NCBI RefSeq assembly: GCF_037975245.1
Contig: NC_092572.1
Coordinates: 1,773,501 to 1,837,500, forward strand
Origin: Apostichopus japonicus
Taxonomy: Eukaryota; Echinodermata; Holothuroidea; Aspidochirotida; Stichopodidae
DNA: 64,000 nt
Direction: 5' to 3'
Positions 1 through 43,965 of the stretch are shown piece by piece; position 1 is the stretch's first letter; every line of letters starts with the position of its first letter. The notes under the pieces were generated by a model. It had not been told where the DNA came from. It searched no databases and worked only from the letters and a program-made list of their open reading frames with translations. The position numbers and the translations under genes are program-made.

Positions 1-443
1 AGCAATATCCATCCAAAGTAGTGAGTTGCCATTTCTCATACTTTCTAGATAAAGTAGCTGTTATTAATCATGCCATGTTGTTATAACAAATCATAAGGAA
101 TTTGATTTTCTCACGGACGTCCATGCATCCGTATTATCTGTGTTGCACCGCAACCCTTTCTTTTTCCCCGGGTGTGATGAATATCATCTTAGGAAGGATA
201 CCGAATAAACAGCGTAGACTTAGAGAAGCTGGTATGATCTTCTTAAGATAGCAAGACGATCAAGTTACACTATTACTAACATGTCAAAGAGCTGATACCT
301 TTCTGAACAGACAGTTACAGGAATAGAAAACATAATTCAACATTGTTCCAAAACTTATTAGATTTCTGATACTTTGTACTATAAAAAATAAATACGTAAT
401 CATTTTGTTTAGTCTCTTGTATTGATTTCTTTGACTCTTTAAG
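1..443. other. Gene A intron at window edge
   Basis: This is intronic DNA upstream of the first visible gene A exon. A short stretch near 205-255 weakly resembles the sequence at about 60570-60620 just upstream of the equivalent gene B exon. In both places the reading frames are broken by stops, so it could be a degenerate kinase N-lobe exon or simply conserved intron. The Ig and transmembrane exons expected for gene A lie outside the window. Confidence 0.5.
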
Positions 444-30588
<30,145 letters not shown>

Positions 30589-33500
30589 ACTGCAGTAAAC
30601 TAGGCTTTGTAAATCATTGGTGAGCGTTTCTATACCCAGACAGCCCCGAATCCTGCTAGAGTTACCTTCTCGGAATATTAATGTTCTGTACATTTCATGT
30701 AACCTTGACCACCCGGATGCTGTATGCTACCTATGAAGACATATTACGTGCAATACAGTTGAATCAGGGTGTTGTTTCATAACAACTTCCTGGTTGAATT
30801 ACATGCAAAGATGTTCTCATTGTTATCAACATGTGCGTAAAAATGACAGACAATTGCCATGTCATGTTTTATATGTATTGCATAACACGGAAAAATAATT
30901 ATTAATTCATGCCAGTATGACATATTAATAAACATGGAATAATTGTGTACCTAAACATTAACAATGTTTACGTTACTCCTCCTAGATTTGCGACAACTAG
31001 CTGTTAAAGTGAAATGTCCTCTGCTTATTTCAAGTCAGTGTGATTAGCTCATCGCTCCCATAGGAAGGATGAGATATTGTAGTTCACTTGCCATATACAG
31101 CTATATCGGTTGCCATAGCAACATTTGTTATGGTAACGGTTAATTTACCTGATAACCTACTCTCTTAGGCTCTGGAAGTATATGACTGAGGGAGGGGTCA
31201 AACGTGTCCGTGTGTATGCTTGAGTTGGTGGGCGTGTGTAAGTGTGTCAGCAAGCAGTCTAATAGAACACTTTATCTCCAGAAGAACACAATAAATGTAC
31301 ATTATTCTTGGTATATATTTATCAGTTAAGGGTAGTATATGATCATTATTGTTTTTGGTGAAAGTATTATATTTGATGCATTTACAACTGTTATAGCATG
31401 GTCTCATTTGGTATGATTTTATAATGGTGATACTATGCAAGTACATATTACCTCAGCATCATTACATTGATTATTCAGGAGTGGTTTAACAGATAGAAAT
31501 CAGTGAAATAACGCTTATGATATATATATTAATAGGCTAAAAGCTCATGTTGGTTATTTGTAAAATGATGGTGTATGGTGCCTGACCCTACCCCTTCATC
31601 GGTAGACTATCTATTGGAAATGGAAGTAACACAGCATGTGTCACGGAATACCGCTCTGTGCTAGTATCATATACTAACCTAAAGCTCATCAAATATTCAA
31701 TGCCGATCCCTTCGTTCCATATCATCAACCCTCATATAGTCCGTGGATGGAATACATGTTACCAATCTTAAGTATTATTTCAAACCTAATTGTTGCCCTA
31801 AGTGCTATAAGAGTGTTACAATAAATTCCTCACTTAGTAAAAAAAGTAAATGTCGCCATAATTGTCAAATCTGTAATTATTAAAGTAAGTTATTTGGTAC
31901 TTGTAATTTGCTCAGTGAACTCTTCAAATGATACCTAACTGCAGCATTAACAATAGTTTAAAGACATTTACATGTCACTCTAAGTGGTGTTTTCATATTG
32001 TATATCCTAATGGTATAATGCAGGTGTGAAGAAGGAAATACTCCATTGTTCTTAATATCTCAGAAACATGAGCCAGATAGAAAAAAAGGTCAATTTGAAA
32101 TTAAATGTACATTTACTAGTCGAAAATTGTCGGGCTCTGCCATATAAAATATAACTGTATTATTATTGTTTTAGGGCATGTTTGTGTTTTCCGACTTTTA
32201 AAGTTGATATTTTGCAGAAAATTCAAAATTGCACAGGCGGGTTTAGCTTCTATTTTCCATGTTCTGTTTCTCAGTTACGCAACTTATATATTATTCTTTA
32301 ATTGCGCCAGTGCTATAGTACTCAGTCCAGACTGTGGACGTGAGTCCATTTTTCTGTATAATGACTCGGATTAAGATGAACTCAGACTTGAGCCAGAGTC
32401 CAGTCTATGATGATCACTTATGGATAAAAAAGGTTTCTTTATAATTACACTCAATATTATTTGTCATTTACAATTTGCTGCAGAAATATCACCTGCTCAA
32501 GAAAAATATATATTGCAGACATGTATGTACCGATGTTCCATTTTCAACAGCCCTTTACACCAAATGTCATTGGGCTTGCCCATGTGTGAAAAATGGGCCC
32601 TCCGCCGCTGGACCCCGATCAGTGACTTATGATTTGACACCGGAAACAATTCCACAAGGATAAATGTTTTGCTTTGCACCCTTGGTATAACATATATACT
32701 CATGCGAAGTTATTTGAGTCTCCCATTTTTGGAAAAATTGCATGTTATTAATATTGTTTGGTGCTTCCTACTCTGAAAGTATGTTATCAGAAGCGAAAAG
32801 GTGCAGTGCAACATTTCAATAGCCTCCTTCCCACCCCCTCCACACACACCAGCGCGCCCAAATGAACAGTATTACTGATACAGTATTGAAATCCTCATAC
32901 TCACACATGTACATCAATGTGTCCACAAAATGCGGTCCATAGTGGAGTCGGGCCGTAAACAATCAAGAATCGGCTACTACCTCCACGTTTTTGTTGTCTG
33001 ATGATTCTCTCTTCAGAGACGAACTCTTATCAGGTTAGGCACCCATCCTGTCCCCTAACCCAGACGCGTTCCTTTCGAAACCATTAACGGTTTTCAAGGG
33101 CCAGTAGCCTCCACTCTGGGGTACCACTAATTTGAACAGAAGAACCAATAACAATCAGTGACATATAGATGAAAACGTCACACAAATTAAAGCGTAGGCG
33201 CCGTACGGTCCATCGCCCGAATCACGTATTCGACACAGTAAATACTGCGTAAACTGATCAAGTAGATCAACTTATGGGACATCACTGTTGTACTTCATGG
33301 GACATTTGTGTGAATAGAGGGACCAAACTGAGGGACCTGTTACTTTTAGGAAGTTACGAGAATTGTTTTTCTGAGTAAAAAAACAGACATCGTGGACTAC
33401 CACTGCAGTAGTTTGGGAGTATGTTTAGCTTGAGAGAGGGGTTTGAATGTAACATTAAGCATTATGCCATATATGCCTGACTCAAGCTTTGAAAGTGGTC

Positions 33501-33770
33501 GTTTGGACATTTCTGAGTCGCCGTCATTTCTCGTATGTAGTAGGTATGACTTGAAATGTATTATCATGATTAAAGATACGCTTAGATGTTATCACTGCAA
33601 TTTGCAAGAAGATAGCTTTCGCGAACATGATATAGTAACACTGTATAAGATCAAGTTTCCCTAAATTTGAGAAACACACTGGGTTGAACTTCAAATTTAA
33701 AGAAGACATTACTCTAAAATTAAAGATGATATTATATTACAAGTATTTTTTTTTAATAGAAGCACACCGC

Positions 33771-34210
33771 TGTCGCCCTAACTGATTATTTTTGCTATGT
33801 TACCCGAGGTTTTGTTCCAAAGAGTTAATTCACATAGGGTGACATGTATATGTGTAATTAATTAACTAATTCAATTATTTGGTATATGTTTGTTGCAAAG
33901 GTATAGTACATATAGCACACATACTGAAGTCCCAACCATGGTCTAGTGTGACTAAATAACATTAAATCGACAATGTCGCACGAAGTGTTATTTTATGCTA
34001 TGCCGCCCCAAATTGTGTGTAAAGAGTTAAATTCGCTTATGGCGACATGTATATGTGTCATTAAATAATTAATTTATTACATTTCTTGGTAAATGTACTT
34101 TGCTAAAGGATTATTATCAATAGCACCCATACTAAAATGTATATCAGATCGCCAATGTCGCTCTAATTGTTTTAAGCTGTGTATCCCAATGGTACAATGT
34201 AAAATATAAT
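33771..34210 (+). repeat. Diverged tandem repeat, unit about 200 bp
   Basis: At least two collinear units share AAAGAGTTAA, then GACATGTATATGTGT, then ACCATACT-like and CAATGTCGC blocks (33820s and 34020s). A related, more diverged stretch with TAAATGTCGCC and TATCCTAATGGTATAATG lies near 31850-32025. Satellite-like; no gene. Confidence 0.55.
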
Positions 34211-36074
34211 TTAACAAGAGCATTGCGTTACCAAGACATAGCACAGCTCTGCATGCAATTTTAATATATTGTTATTGCAATGCCCTGGACTCGCTTATCT
34301 ACTTGAACTTTGGATTCAAAGCTGGATATAAAGTTTGTTCGATGCTAAACCTATATTTTGCAAATACCAAGTGGCACAGATTGTGGGCTAAAAGTAACCC
34401 CAAAACACCTTTTTTGTATGAGTCTAATAATAATATATGAACGGTTATAGGACAAAGAAATAGTTAACAAAATGGGAATTACTTATTACTTGAAACCTAG
34501 TTTTTCTTTTAACAACAAACTTTGAAAACACGACACTAATATACAAGTTTATATAAAGCTTGCTGATTAGTTGTGCTCTTGCAACGTTCCACGTTAATCA
34601 ATTTCAAGTCGAAACTCAACCACTATGCTAATAATTAATTAAAAAAAGGTACTCGAATACAGAAACAAATGTTTTAAATTTACTCATAAATTTGTCAATA
34701 AAGTAATTTACTTCTGATATTTAATTTCATTATGTGATCTAAGTACGATAAAAACAAGCCTGAAGTTAGTATTCAAATCCGAGTAGTTTTTTTACTGCAT
34801 ATTGTAACAGGAAATTCCAAAAAAAAAGTGTAGTTGTTATCAGTTTATTTGGATACTTCACATTTGATTCTGAAATTAATGATCAGAATACCATATTTGA
34901 TGTGTCTTTAATCGATTGGTCCACCGCTGTGCGTCTTGTTCGTGGCTACATGCCATTGATGAAAAGTTTACGAAGAGAATAATGAACGAGAGACGTCAAC
35001 AGTTAAAGGCATTAGTCCTTTGAAGACATTGTTGAAGACTCACTACGATTACTCTTGCCTTAGACCTACCAAATTTACAGCTGTATCACTAATTCTTCCA
35101 ATGATCTTTTACGCTACGCTAGGCTTAGTTAATGGATGAGCCTACAAAAAAAAAACGACTCTATGAGCATATTGGTGAGCAAATTACACAGAATAATTAC
35201 ATTAATGTTTTTTTTATATTTCGTGCCTCAAACAAAGCTTTAATTTACACTTTTTTACCCGTGCTCAAAGAGTAAAACAAAAATCGCCAAAGCATACATT
35301 TTGTGTTTACATTAACGTTCTTGATACAACGCTTGCGTACACCGATGATGCATAGCATGAGAAACTAAGAGAGATGAGATCTGAGAAAACTTGACATCGA
35401 GAAGGATTTCCCTGCTATTACCAAACGTACACATTATGTTACATATATGTAATCAAAAACAAAAAACAACCGAAATATATCAGAATGTAACTATCTCATT
35501 TCCTACTGTTTTGACCTATTTATTTTCCGAGAGGTATATGACCTAACCGTTACCCAATATGTGGTTTGGTTGTTGCATAATGAAGAAACTGTTCTAAAAT
35601 TTCATTTAAATTTCAGTTAAAACTATACAAATTACGAAATAATTACTAAATGAAAAACAATTACCAAGCAACATATATTGCAGCGTAAACGCACAACTAC
35701 AAAATTGATACTTTGCTTTCTCCTTACTGACAATTCCATTTTGTTAGTGGGCAATTCCTCAGTTACTCGTGTTACACTTTAGGCAATATTTGGTAACCAT
35801 AGCTACTGTAAGTTGGACACATATGCATTGCTAAGTTTAATTCTAGTATGATGCACAACCTATAGATTCAAAGTTTAATGACAGAGAAAGCTAAATCATC
35901 TTCTTTTGTTTTCATTTAATGAGCAAGCAAACCTTGAAATGTCTTCGATTGTTGGCAACTTCAGTTTTTCCAGTGCCTTAACCGTGTGGTAATGTAAGTA
36001 GTAGAGCTATGCTTGTAGTTGGTTCCATTTCCAGTAATGCACATCCCTTGACGTCACTGAAACAAGATGTCTTG

Positions 36075-36185
36075 CTATGAGCTAATGCCGTTGTATTCTC
36101 CTGGGAACAGTGAACCGTCATAGTCAACAACATACCAGTCCCCTACAGTGATCTTCGATTTTGTGGCTTTTAGATCTGGGTACAC
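36075..36185 (-). pseudogene. Coding remnant, unrecognised family
   Basis: A 36-codon minus-strand frame between two stops contains KITVGDWYVVDYDGSLFPGE. This has the look of a real beta-rich protein segment (VGDW..V.YDG...PGE), which I associate only loosely with hypothetical or transposon-derived invertebrate proteins. No flanking exon was found. Confidence 0.3.
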
Positions 36186-37966
36186 TCACATAGCTAGCGC
36201 CAAACTGTCATTGGACAAGGTGAACAACTCTGCATGAGAGTTGATTACCTTAATGCGATGTGAATTTGGAATGTTTGTAAGTTAATAGAATTGGTCTAAA
36301 TAAGGAACATTACAAGAAAAAGCTTCGCGACAAAAGTTACAACACCTAGCCAACTGCTGTATATTTCTACAATCAATATTCATAGTGGTGTGCTTTTAAA
36401 TTTCTGGAACTATTATGATGCATTTGGGTTAACAGTTTAGCATCCAACTCCACCTAATGTAGGTTTTAGCAAGTTTGAGCATAGCATATATTGGTAACGT
36501 GTCCTTGGTAAGTCACACTGTATTACAAATTATAAAATTTGACATCATTTGAAAATATTCGTTACCCGCATCACATATGGTCCAGTTACTCGCGTTACAA
36601 TGGTTCTGTTACTCGCGTTACAATGTTTGAGTGCATTGGACCTGTCACATCCATAGTTCCGGTTGTGTCACATGTCTTTGTTTACATATTATTGTTGATC
36701 ATGACGACGATGACGATCGTGATGAAAATTAATACATAATTTAGGCAAAAAAATGAAAATAGATGACTTGAACATCATGCTAGTTGCGTTTTAAATAATA
36801 CGTTTTATTCACATTGAATGGAGTTACACGTAAAGCATATTAACCTATTAATAGTTTTGCTACATATCATATAAAAACAGTGAAGTAAAATAAAACCAAT
36901 TGCAAGTGCACAGGTCCGTGTATCATTGACTGAATCAAAAATGGAAAATTCGACGCGAAACGTCGGAATTTATATACCACAATTGCAATTTTACAGATCT
37001 GTAGTTATTTTTAATAAAAGCCTCAAATCATTTAAAAAGGAAACAAAATATGAACATTTAAAGAAAGTTTTAATATTGAGAATACAGTACCTCCAAATGT
37101 CGAAATACAACGTCAACACTGCAATATATATGGTAAAACTACTCAGAAAAACATGGGGGGTTATCACAAATAAATTGACAACCCAACTGTAGGATTATAA
37201 CAATAAAGATCGATAAAGCGGATATGTTCAATTGTTCTTCATGCATGTCGATGTTATTACACTTGAATTATTCACGCGTATTTGTCCAAATGAACGCCCC
37301 GATATTAGTAAATATTGCTAATAAGGGCCAAATGTTCCTGCTGCTCGATTGGTTATTGGCTGATTACGTTGAAATCCTTGAATCCTTAAAGCTAAAACAT
37401 ACAATGAACTACGGTAATTTTACGTCATTCTCTGAATACAATTAACTAATGAAACGAACACTCACGTTTCCATCTTAATTAACAAACACATTTACCAGAA
37501 TAAGTATAACACAGGTACTTCATTAAAATCGATATTACCATACTAGGAGGCCTCAATTTTACAGCTTTAGCAGTAGAATTGCCGTGATATTAGTTCAGTC
37601 TCAGATTTCGAGATTTGTAGCAATTTGTGGCAGTTTGTTGAAATTACTTCATGAAAAAATAAAATTCATTTTAGTGACGCTGGATTATTTCTGTTTACTT
37701 GGCATTTGGCAACATGTTGCTTCTTTATTATGTATTGTACTTCCAGAAAGGATACTATTAGGGAAGCATATGTTGTATGTGAACTTTTCACAAAGGGAGC
37801 TACTTGATTATCTGCGCACTGGTATTTTGATTTTAACGTTACACGATAAGTAATTGCATGCATCATGACAACTGAAAACCATCTCTCTGTCTTTCCTGCG
37901 TAAACATATAATTTACCCTAACCCTAATCTACAGTTGATTCTACGATAATTTGTAACACTGTTTAC

Positions 37967-37969
<3 letters not shown>

Positions 37970-38000
<31 letters not shown>
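37970..38000. repeat. (TA)n microsatellite
   Basis: Pure TA/AT dinucleotide tract of about 30 bp. Confidence 0.9.
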
Positions 38001-38004
<4 letters not shown>

Positions 38005-38225
38005 AAACTGCAACTTGAGGTTGTAAATGTACAGATCACAGTAGCATTGTACAATGATCTCTGCTTGAAATTATGTTTGCTTTAGTGCGTCAGAATTTTG
38101 CTTGAGAAAACAAATGTCTGTATTAAAAACAATGATAAATCATTGCATCAAATTGCGATCTCCATGATCAATGACTTATGACCACAGCATTGTTATGTCT
38201 TCATATTTAATCCATTTGCACATAA

Positions 38226-38353
38226 CTAGGATGGAGGATAGGCAGTAAAGTCGTACTGCTGACTTTGTTGTGTTGTTTCCCATTGACCAGTGTCGAAGTT
38301 ATAAGTTACATTGTTGTTGAATTTCATCCAGGAACCCCCTGATGAACGATCAA
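38226..38353 (-). CDS. Gene C last exon
   Basis: The minus-strand acceptor CCACAG (38359-38354) leads in phase 1 into a frame ending at TAG 38228-38226. It encodes a hydrophilic tail with NNNVTYNFDTGQWE and QQYDFTAYPPS. No known domain. The phase match with 42218-42306 supports it. Confidence 0.6.
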
Positions 38354-38401
38354 CTGTGGAGACGAAACAGGATACAAAACGGATATGATTAGAGAGAAAT
38401 A

Positions 38402-41400
38402 CTGACATTGACATTGACATCATTTATTTCCATCATCAATTAAATACAAGAATGTTGAGCGTAACATTTATAAGCTCACAGAAAGCACAATACAATATAG
38501 AGACAACATTCGTTGAATGGATATATATGTAGATAAATCAAGATTTAATGGAAATGGAGAAAAAAGAAGCAAAATGCTTATAAATACTTTCCCCAGTTAT
38601 GTATCTGTCTATACATGTAATACAGTGAAGGTAAATTGGTGATGGCAATAATAAATGGAAGAAAAAAAAATACAGAAAGCACTGAAAATAAAAACACACG
38701 TGTTGTGGCATATACGAGAAGGTGTATAACTTAATTTAAACAATCATCATCATAGGCTGTCAGGAAATTGTTTTTAAGTCATTTTTAAACAAACTTAATG
38801 TAACAGCAGATTTAATGGTTTTATCCAATGAATTCCAAATTTTAACACCAGAGAAGGAAATAGAAAATTGTTTTTTCTTTGTTCTTGCATAATTCAAATA
38901 AAAATTGCCATAAAATCTCTTATTGTTACTAAGTACAAAATAGCTTTGCAAAGTTGATGGCAGACTATTATGAAAAGCTTTATACATGAAAATACTTGTA
39001 TTGAAATCAATAAGATCAAAAAACTTAAGTGCTCGTAACTTATGAAATAGTGGGGAAGTATGGTCCAAAAATTTAGCCTTACAGACAATACGAATAACCT
39101 TTTTCTGTTTTAAAAATATTGGATGTACATTGGTTTTGTAAGTGTTACCCCATGCTTCCACACAATAATTCAAATAAGGAAGGAAAATAGCACAATATAA
39201 AGAATACAGAGCATGTGTATTAAGAACATGGCTAGCTTTGTAAATAGCACCAATACTTTTGGAAAGTTTACTTGAAATATGGGAAATGTGATCTTTCCAG
39301 GAGAGTTTACAGTCAAGAAACACACCAAGAAACTTGACACAGTTAACTTGGTCAATTTCTAAACCATCTATAGTAATGTTGACATTGTTACATGTGGAAT
39401 GGTTGGAGAAAATCATATAATTTGTTTTGTTTACATTCAATGATAATTTATTAAGGGCAAACCATCTACTTAACTTCTGAAGTTCGGTACTGACCAAATT
39501 ACATAATGTATTGATGTCACTATGACTGCAGAATATGTTTGTGTCATCTGCAAAAAAATGAAATTCAATATATTGGTAACATTGCAAATATCATTCAAGT
39601 ACAAAATGAAAAGTTTAGGTCCAAGGATTGATCCTTGCGGAACCCCACACAATACATTACATAAACCAGACTTTTTATTGTTAACTTGAACATACTGATT
39701 CCGGTTTGATAAATAGCTTGAGAGCCAATTTTGGACAATACCACGACAACCATAATGATTTAATTTTTTAAGTAAGATATTATGATCAATAGTATCGAAT
39801 GTTTTTTTCAAATCTATAAATACCCCAACGGCTGCTTCCTTATGGTCTAAAGAAGATGTAATTTTTTCAACAAGCTCAAGTATTGCCATATTAGCGGACC
39901 TACCGGACCTGAAACCGTATTGGTTCTCAGAGAGAATATTATGCTTAGCAATGAAATCATCCAACCTTACATCAAACAACTTTTCAAGAATTTTTGAAAA
40001 CTGTGGAAGCAGTGAAATAGGTCTATAATTATTGAAAGTATTCTTATCTCCAGTTTTATAGATTGGAATGACTTTAGCAACTTTCATTGCATCTGGAAAG
40101 ATACCACTGGCAAAAGACCTATTGCAAATAAATGTTAAAGGTTCAACTACATATAATATAATATCTTTTATAACTAACATACTCATGTTATTACAATCAA
40201 CAGATGTCTTACTAGAAAAATTACTCACAACTTGTAGCACTTCTGAAGTGTCTGTATCTGCTAAGCACATAGAATTCATATTGTGATTTTTAAGATAATC
40301 AAAAATAGACCCATCTTTATGAGGGATTTGAGCTGCTAGGTTTGGTCCTATACTTGTAAAGAAATGATTGAACCTATCAGCAATGGCCTCACCTGTTACC
40401 TCTTTATCATTTTCAACAAAAGTATCAGGATAGCTACTTTTATTTCCACAATTTCTGTTAATTATACTGTTCAACACTTTCCATGTCTCTTTCAAATTGT
40501 CACTATGCTTATTTATAAGCTCTGAATAATACTCCCTTTTACAAGATCTTAAGACTGAATTTAACCTATTTTTATAACTTGTGTACCTCAGTTCAGACTC
40601 ACTTGTTCTTTTCTTTAAGAATCTTATATAAAGCACTTTTTTCTTCTTACAAGCATTTTTCAGCCCTTTGGTCATCCATGGCTTGTCCTTAAATTTCCTC
40701 TTGGCTGACACCAACTTGATAGGACAAGTTTCATTGAAACACCTTGTAATAATATCAATAAAATTATTGTATGAAGAATTAACATTTTCCGCAGTGTAAA
40801 CTTGTTCCCATGACTCATTACTAAGCTTGCTATAAAATGCATTCATATTTACATCACTTTGATTTCTTATGTAGATACAACCATTGTCAGGAACTTGACT
40901 TTTTGTATCGTATCCATGACTACAAATTGTAAAAATGGGGAGATGATCACTTACATCACAAACTAATATACCACAATTATGTTCGGCCCCCAAGACATTT
41001 GTGTAAATGTTATCAATTAATGTAGCAGACTGACTGGTGATACCATTTGTGTAAATGTTATCAATTGATGTAGCAGACTGACTGGTGATACGCGTGGGTT
41101 TATCTATCAAAGGAAACATACTTAAACTACACAAGGCATTCAAAAAATCACGTACATGATTACTGTGCTCACAGTTCAACAGATTTAGATTGAAATCTCC
41201 ACACAGATAAACATTACATCTTTTATGTCTATACAGTTTCTCAAGAGTATCACACAATACTTCAACAGATGAATCAGGTTGTCTGTACATACAAGATATC
41301 AAAACAATCTTTTTGTTTGGCACAGAAACCTTAATTGTTATACACTCAAGTACATTAGTCAATGCAAAACCCATATCAGTCAAAACACTATATTTTAGGG

Positions 41401-41884
41401 TATTGCGAACATAAATCGCAACTCCGCCACCTCTTTTGTCTTTTCGATCTATATGGTGAAAATCATATCCAGTGAGTTGAAAAAGAGCAGTATTTGAGAC
41501 ATGACTCAACCAAGTCTCACTGATAGCTATGATATCAAAGTTAAAATGTAAGTTGTTTAAATAATCAACAAGGTAACAGAAATTTGCACCAAGACTTCTA
41601 CAATTAAAATGCACGACGGACAGGCCACAATCATTTGCATCATCTTTAAAGAAGTTGTCAGTATAATAGCTACAGTTAACATTATTGAATGAATTAAATA
41701 GGTTATTATCAGCATCAATATCCTGCTCATAATCAAGAGATTTGTAATCTGTATAGTTAAAAGGTTGGAAATTAAGATCATTCAATTGATTTCCGTGGTT
41801 ACTAATATCATGCATGTCGAAATTTGTGTTAGGTAAAAAGTCTTCAGCAGATAACTCATTGACGGGAAAAATATTATTAGCCAT
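38402..41884 (-). mobile_element. CR1/Jockey-superfamily LINE with frameshifted ORF2
   Basis: The long frame 41884-39470 carries an AP endonuclease (VVHFNCRSL, ISETWLS, GDFNLN, SDHLPIF) followed by reverse transcriptase (KVIPIYKTGD, NNYRPISLLP, YGFRSGRS, GVPQGSILGP). A one-base shift in a run of seven T's near 39560 moves the catalytic FADDTN motif into the frame 39587-38760, which continues to the ORF end (WNSLDKTIKSAVTLS). The 3' end has ATGTCA repeats (38402-38419 on the plus strand), a simple-repeat tail usual for this superfamily. No ORF1 is found, so the 5' end is probably truncated or just beyond 41884. It sits in gene C's last intron, same strand. Probably inactive. Confidence 0.8.
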
Positions 41885-42217
41885 AGGTGATTGTTACACA
41901 GCTTAAAATATTGCTACATAAGTTTACACTTGCAAGAAGTATGAAATGACTTACTCTGTCCCTGCACAGTAAAAAAGACTCATTTCTTGCATTTAAAAGA
42001 ATAAATCCACAACAACACAAAAGATACAAAAACAACACAGTTATTTCCATTTTCGTAATGCTCCTAGAACTGCATAAACAATAAGGTCAAGCACAACTAA
42101 TGCATGGAAATGCTCCTTTCATGGTTTAACTTGGTATTTTTATCTCGTAATTGAGTTAGTAATACGTTAAGAGACAACACGTAGTTTGCTTATGCATAAC
42201 ACACGTTCGATACTTAC

Positions 42218-42306
42218 TCTGAATCTTATCATGCAAGCGTGACGTAACTTGTTTCAGCTTTCTGATAGTTTCGCCAGAAAATGTATCCATGGCGCAATCG
42301 TGGAAT
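42218..42306 (-). CDS. Gene C exon 8
   Basis: Acceptor TTTTAG at 42312-42307, donor GTAAGT at 42217-42212; phase 2 in, 1 out. It encodes FHDCAMDTFSGETIRKLKQV..., a short amphipathic helical segment of no recognised family. Confidence 0.6.
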
Positions 42307-42552
42307 CTAAAACAAACAGAAATGTTAGAACTGTTGCCATGGTAATGTTGTTGAGACAATGTTAAACATCTAACTTATAATTATCATCCAAAATATTGAT
42401 ACTGTAACACGCAGTTATTATCCGATGTAAATATTGTTGATAGTGCTACTGGCACTGACTAAACTTTAGGAAAGATTTGTAGCTATGTGAAATTTTTAGA
42501 CATTGTAGTAGTAGTTATCCAAAGTGAATAATAAAGGCTTGTCATTACTTAC

Positions 42553-42719
42553 TGAAACTGTACTTTAGGCTTTTTCGCGATCCACTTAACTAAGAGAAGC
42601 ACTGCAGCTTCGTATAGTTCCCTTCCGATTATAACCACTCCCTGAACATTCGGTATTTGTAGATTGATGAGAAAGGATATGTCAACTTCGGTCTCAAAAA
42701 TTATCATGCCACGAGGGTA
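42553..42719 (-). CDS. Gene C exon 7
   Basis: Acceptor AACAG at 42724-42720, donor GTAAGT at 42552-42547; phase 0 in, 2 out. It encodes YPRGMIIFETEVDISFLINL, then VQGVVIIGRELYEAAVLLLV. The alternating strand and helix pattern resembles the C-terminal sensor region of NACHT proteins, but I cannot name a repeat family. Confidence 0.6.
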
Positions 42720-42924
42720 CTGTTTAAAAACCGATAAAAGACATTATAATTGTAAGTGTATAACATATTTTTTCTCATTAGCGGTAATATTAAATAAACG
42801 GTAATATAACTATGAACTCTATGGTCTTTCAAATGACCATAATTTGAAATTTAGAACAAATATTATGCGAGCAGATTTCGCTGAGAAATTATCACGTTAC
42901 CATTATGTATACCATATATACAAT

Positions 42925-43965
42925 TTCAAAGCAATGTAATTAACATCCTCAGGTTCATATTAACAAGAGTTGTAATATTATTCGTTATCAAAATTGCATT
43001 ACAATATAGTTCTTATAATTGACTGGCCAAGCATCTGTATATGTGGTTAACACAAATATGAAAAACCGTCCTCGATAAAATGAGCAAAAACGTATGAAAT
43101 CATTTCCAATTGCTCATAAATAAAACTTTACTCGGTAAAACAAAACTAGGCATTTCTCATGACATGCAAGTTGGCTAAAGCGAGGTAAAGTAAATATTTG
43201 CTCAAATTAAAAAAGAAAAACAAACATTATTATGGTTTTAGCATAAAATATCTGATCAATTAGAGAAAAGGAAATAAGTGAACTATGCAACTATGCAAGT
43301 TTTTATAAATTGTGTCACGTAAGATATTCTTATCTTACTTATTCACATACTTACATTCTTTTTCTTACAGAACGTGACGAAGTCCTTTACATTACGCTCA
43401 TGATACAAGCAGTCTACTTGTTTTAAAGTGATCTTCTCCTATAAAATGTCAAGGCAATGTAAATAACATCCTTAGGTTCATATTAACATGAGTTGAAATG
43501 TTATTCGTTATAAAAATGTCATTACAATACAGTTCGCAGTATTGACTAGCCAAGCATCTGTACATGTGGTTAACACAAATATGTGAAACCGTCCTTGATT
43601 AAAAGAAAAGAGTTGCATGAAATCATTCATTAATTGCTCATAAATAAAACATTACTCGGTAAAAAAAATAAACTTTACTCATGCGTTCAAGTTGGCTAAA
43701 AAAGCGAGGTAAAGTAAATATTCGCTACAATTAAATAAAAAAACTAACATTTATTATGGCTTTAGCATAGAAGATCTGATCAATAAGAGAAAGGAACATA
43801 GTGCACTATACAACTTTGCAAGTATTTGAAGATTTTGTCACGTAAGATATTCACAACTGACTTATTCACATATTTACATTCTTGTTCTTACATAACATGG
43901 AGAATTCCTTCACATTGCGTTCATGATACGAGCTGTCTAGTCGTTTTAATTTGATCTCCTCCTTT
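42925..43965 (-). repeat. Tandem duplication of an exon plus intron, offset about 523 bp
   Basis: About 42925-43440 and 43450-43965 align along their length, for example GCCAAGCATCTGTA (43026 and 43549) and GCGAGGTAAAGTAAATATT. Each copy contains one coding repeat (exon 6, and the last 28 codons of exon 5) and its downstream intron. This duplicated the C-terminal protein repeat. Confidence 0.85.
43355..43438 (-). CDS. Gene C exon 6: duplicated 28-residue repeat
   Basis: Exactly 28 codons, phase 0-0, acceptor TATAG, donor GTAAGT. It encodes EKITLKQVDCLYHERNVKDF and then VTFCKKKN, homologous to the end of exon 5 (EEIKLKRLDSSYHERNVKEF, then SMLCKNKN). A symmetrical exon can be multiplied without frame change. 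Confidence 0.75.

Larger units (their letters stand above)
30589..38225. other. Intergenic region between genes A and C
   Basis: About 7.6 kb of AT-rich DNA. I see a diverged tandem repeat (33771-34210), a coding remnant (36075-36185) and a (TA)n tract (about 37970-38000). Other open frames are short and unrecognised. Confidence 0.5.

Noticed and set aside
33380-33420. GGACTACCACTGCAGTAGTT resembling the GACTAC.A.TG..GTAGTT of the kinase hinge exon, as a third receptor copy
   Set aside because: Similarity is only about 20 bases and no other exon of the family is seen nearby.
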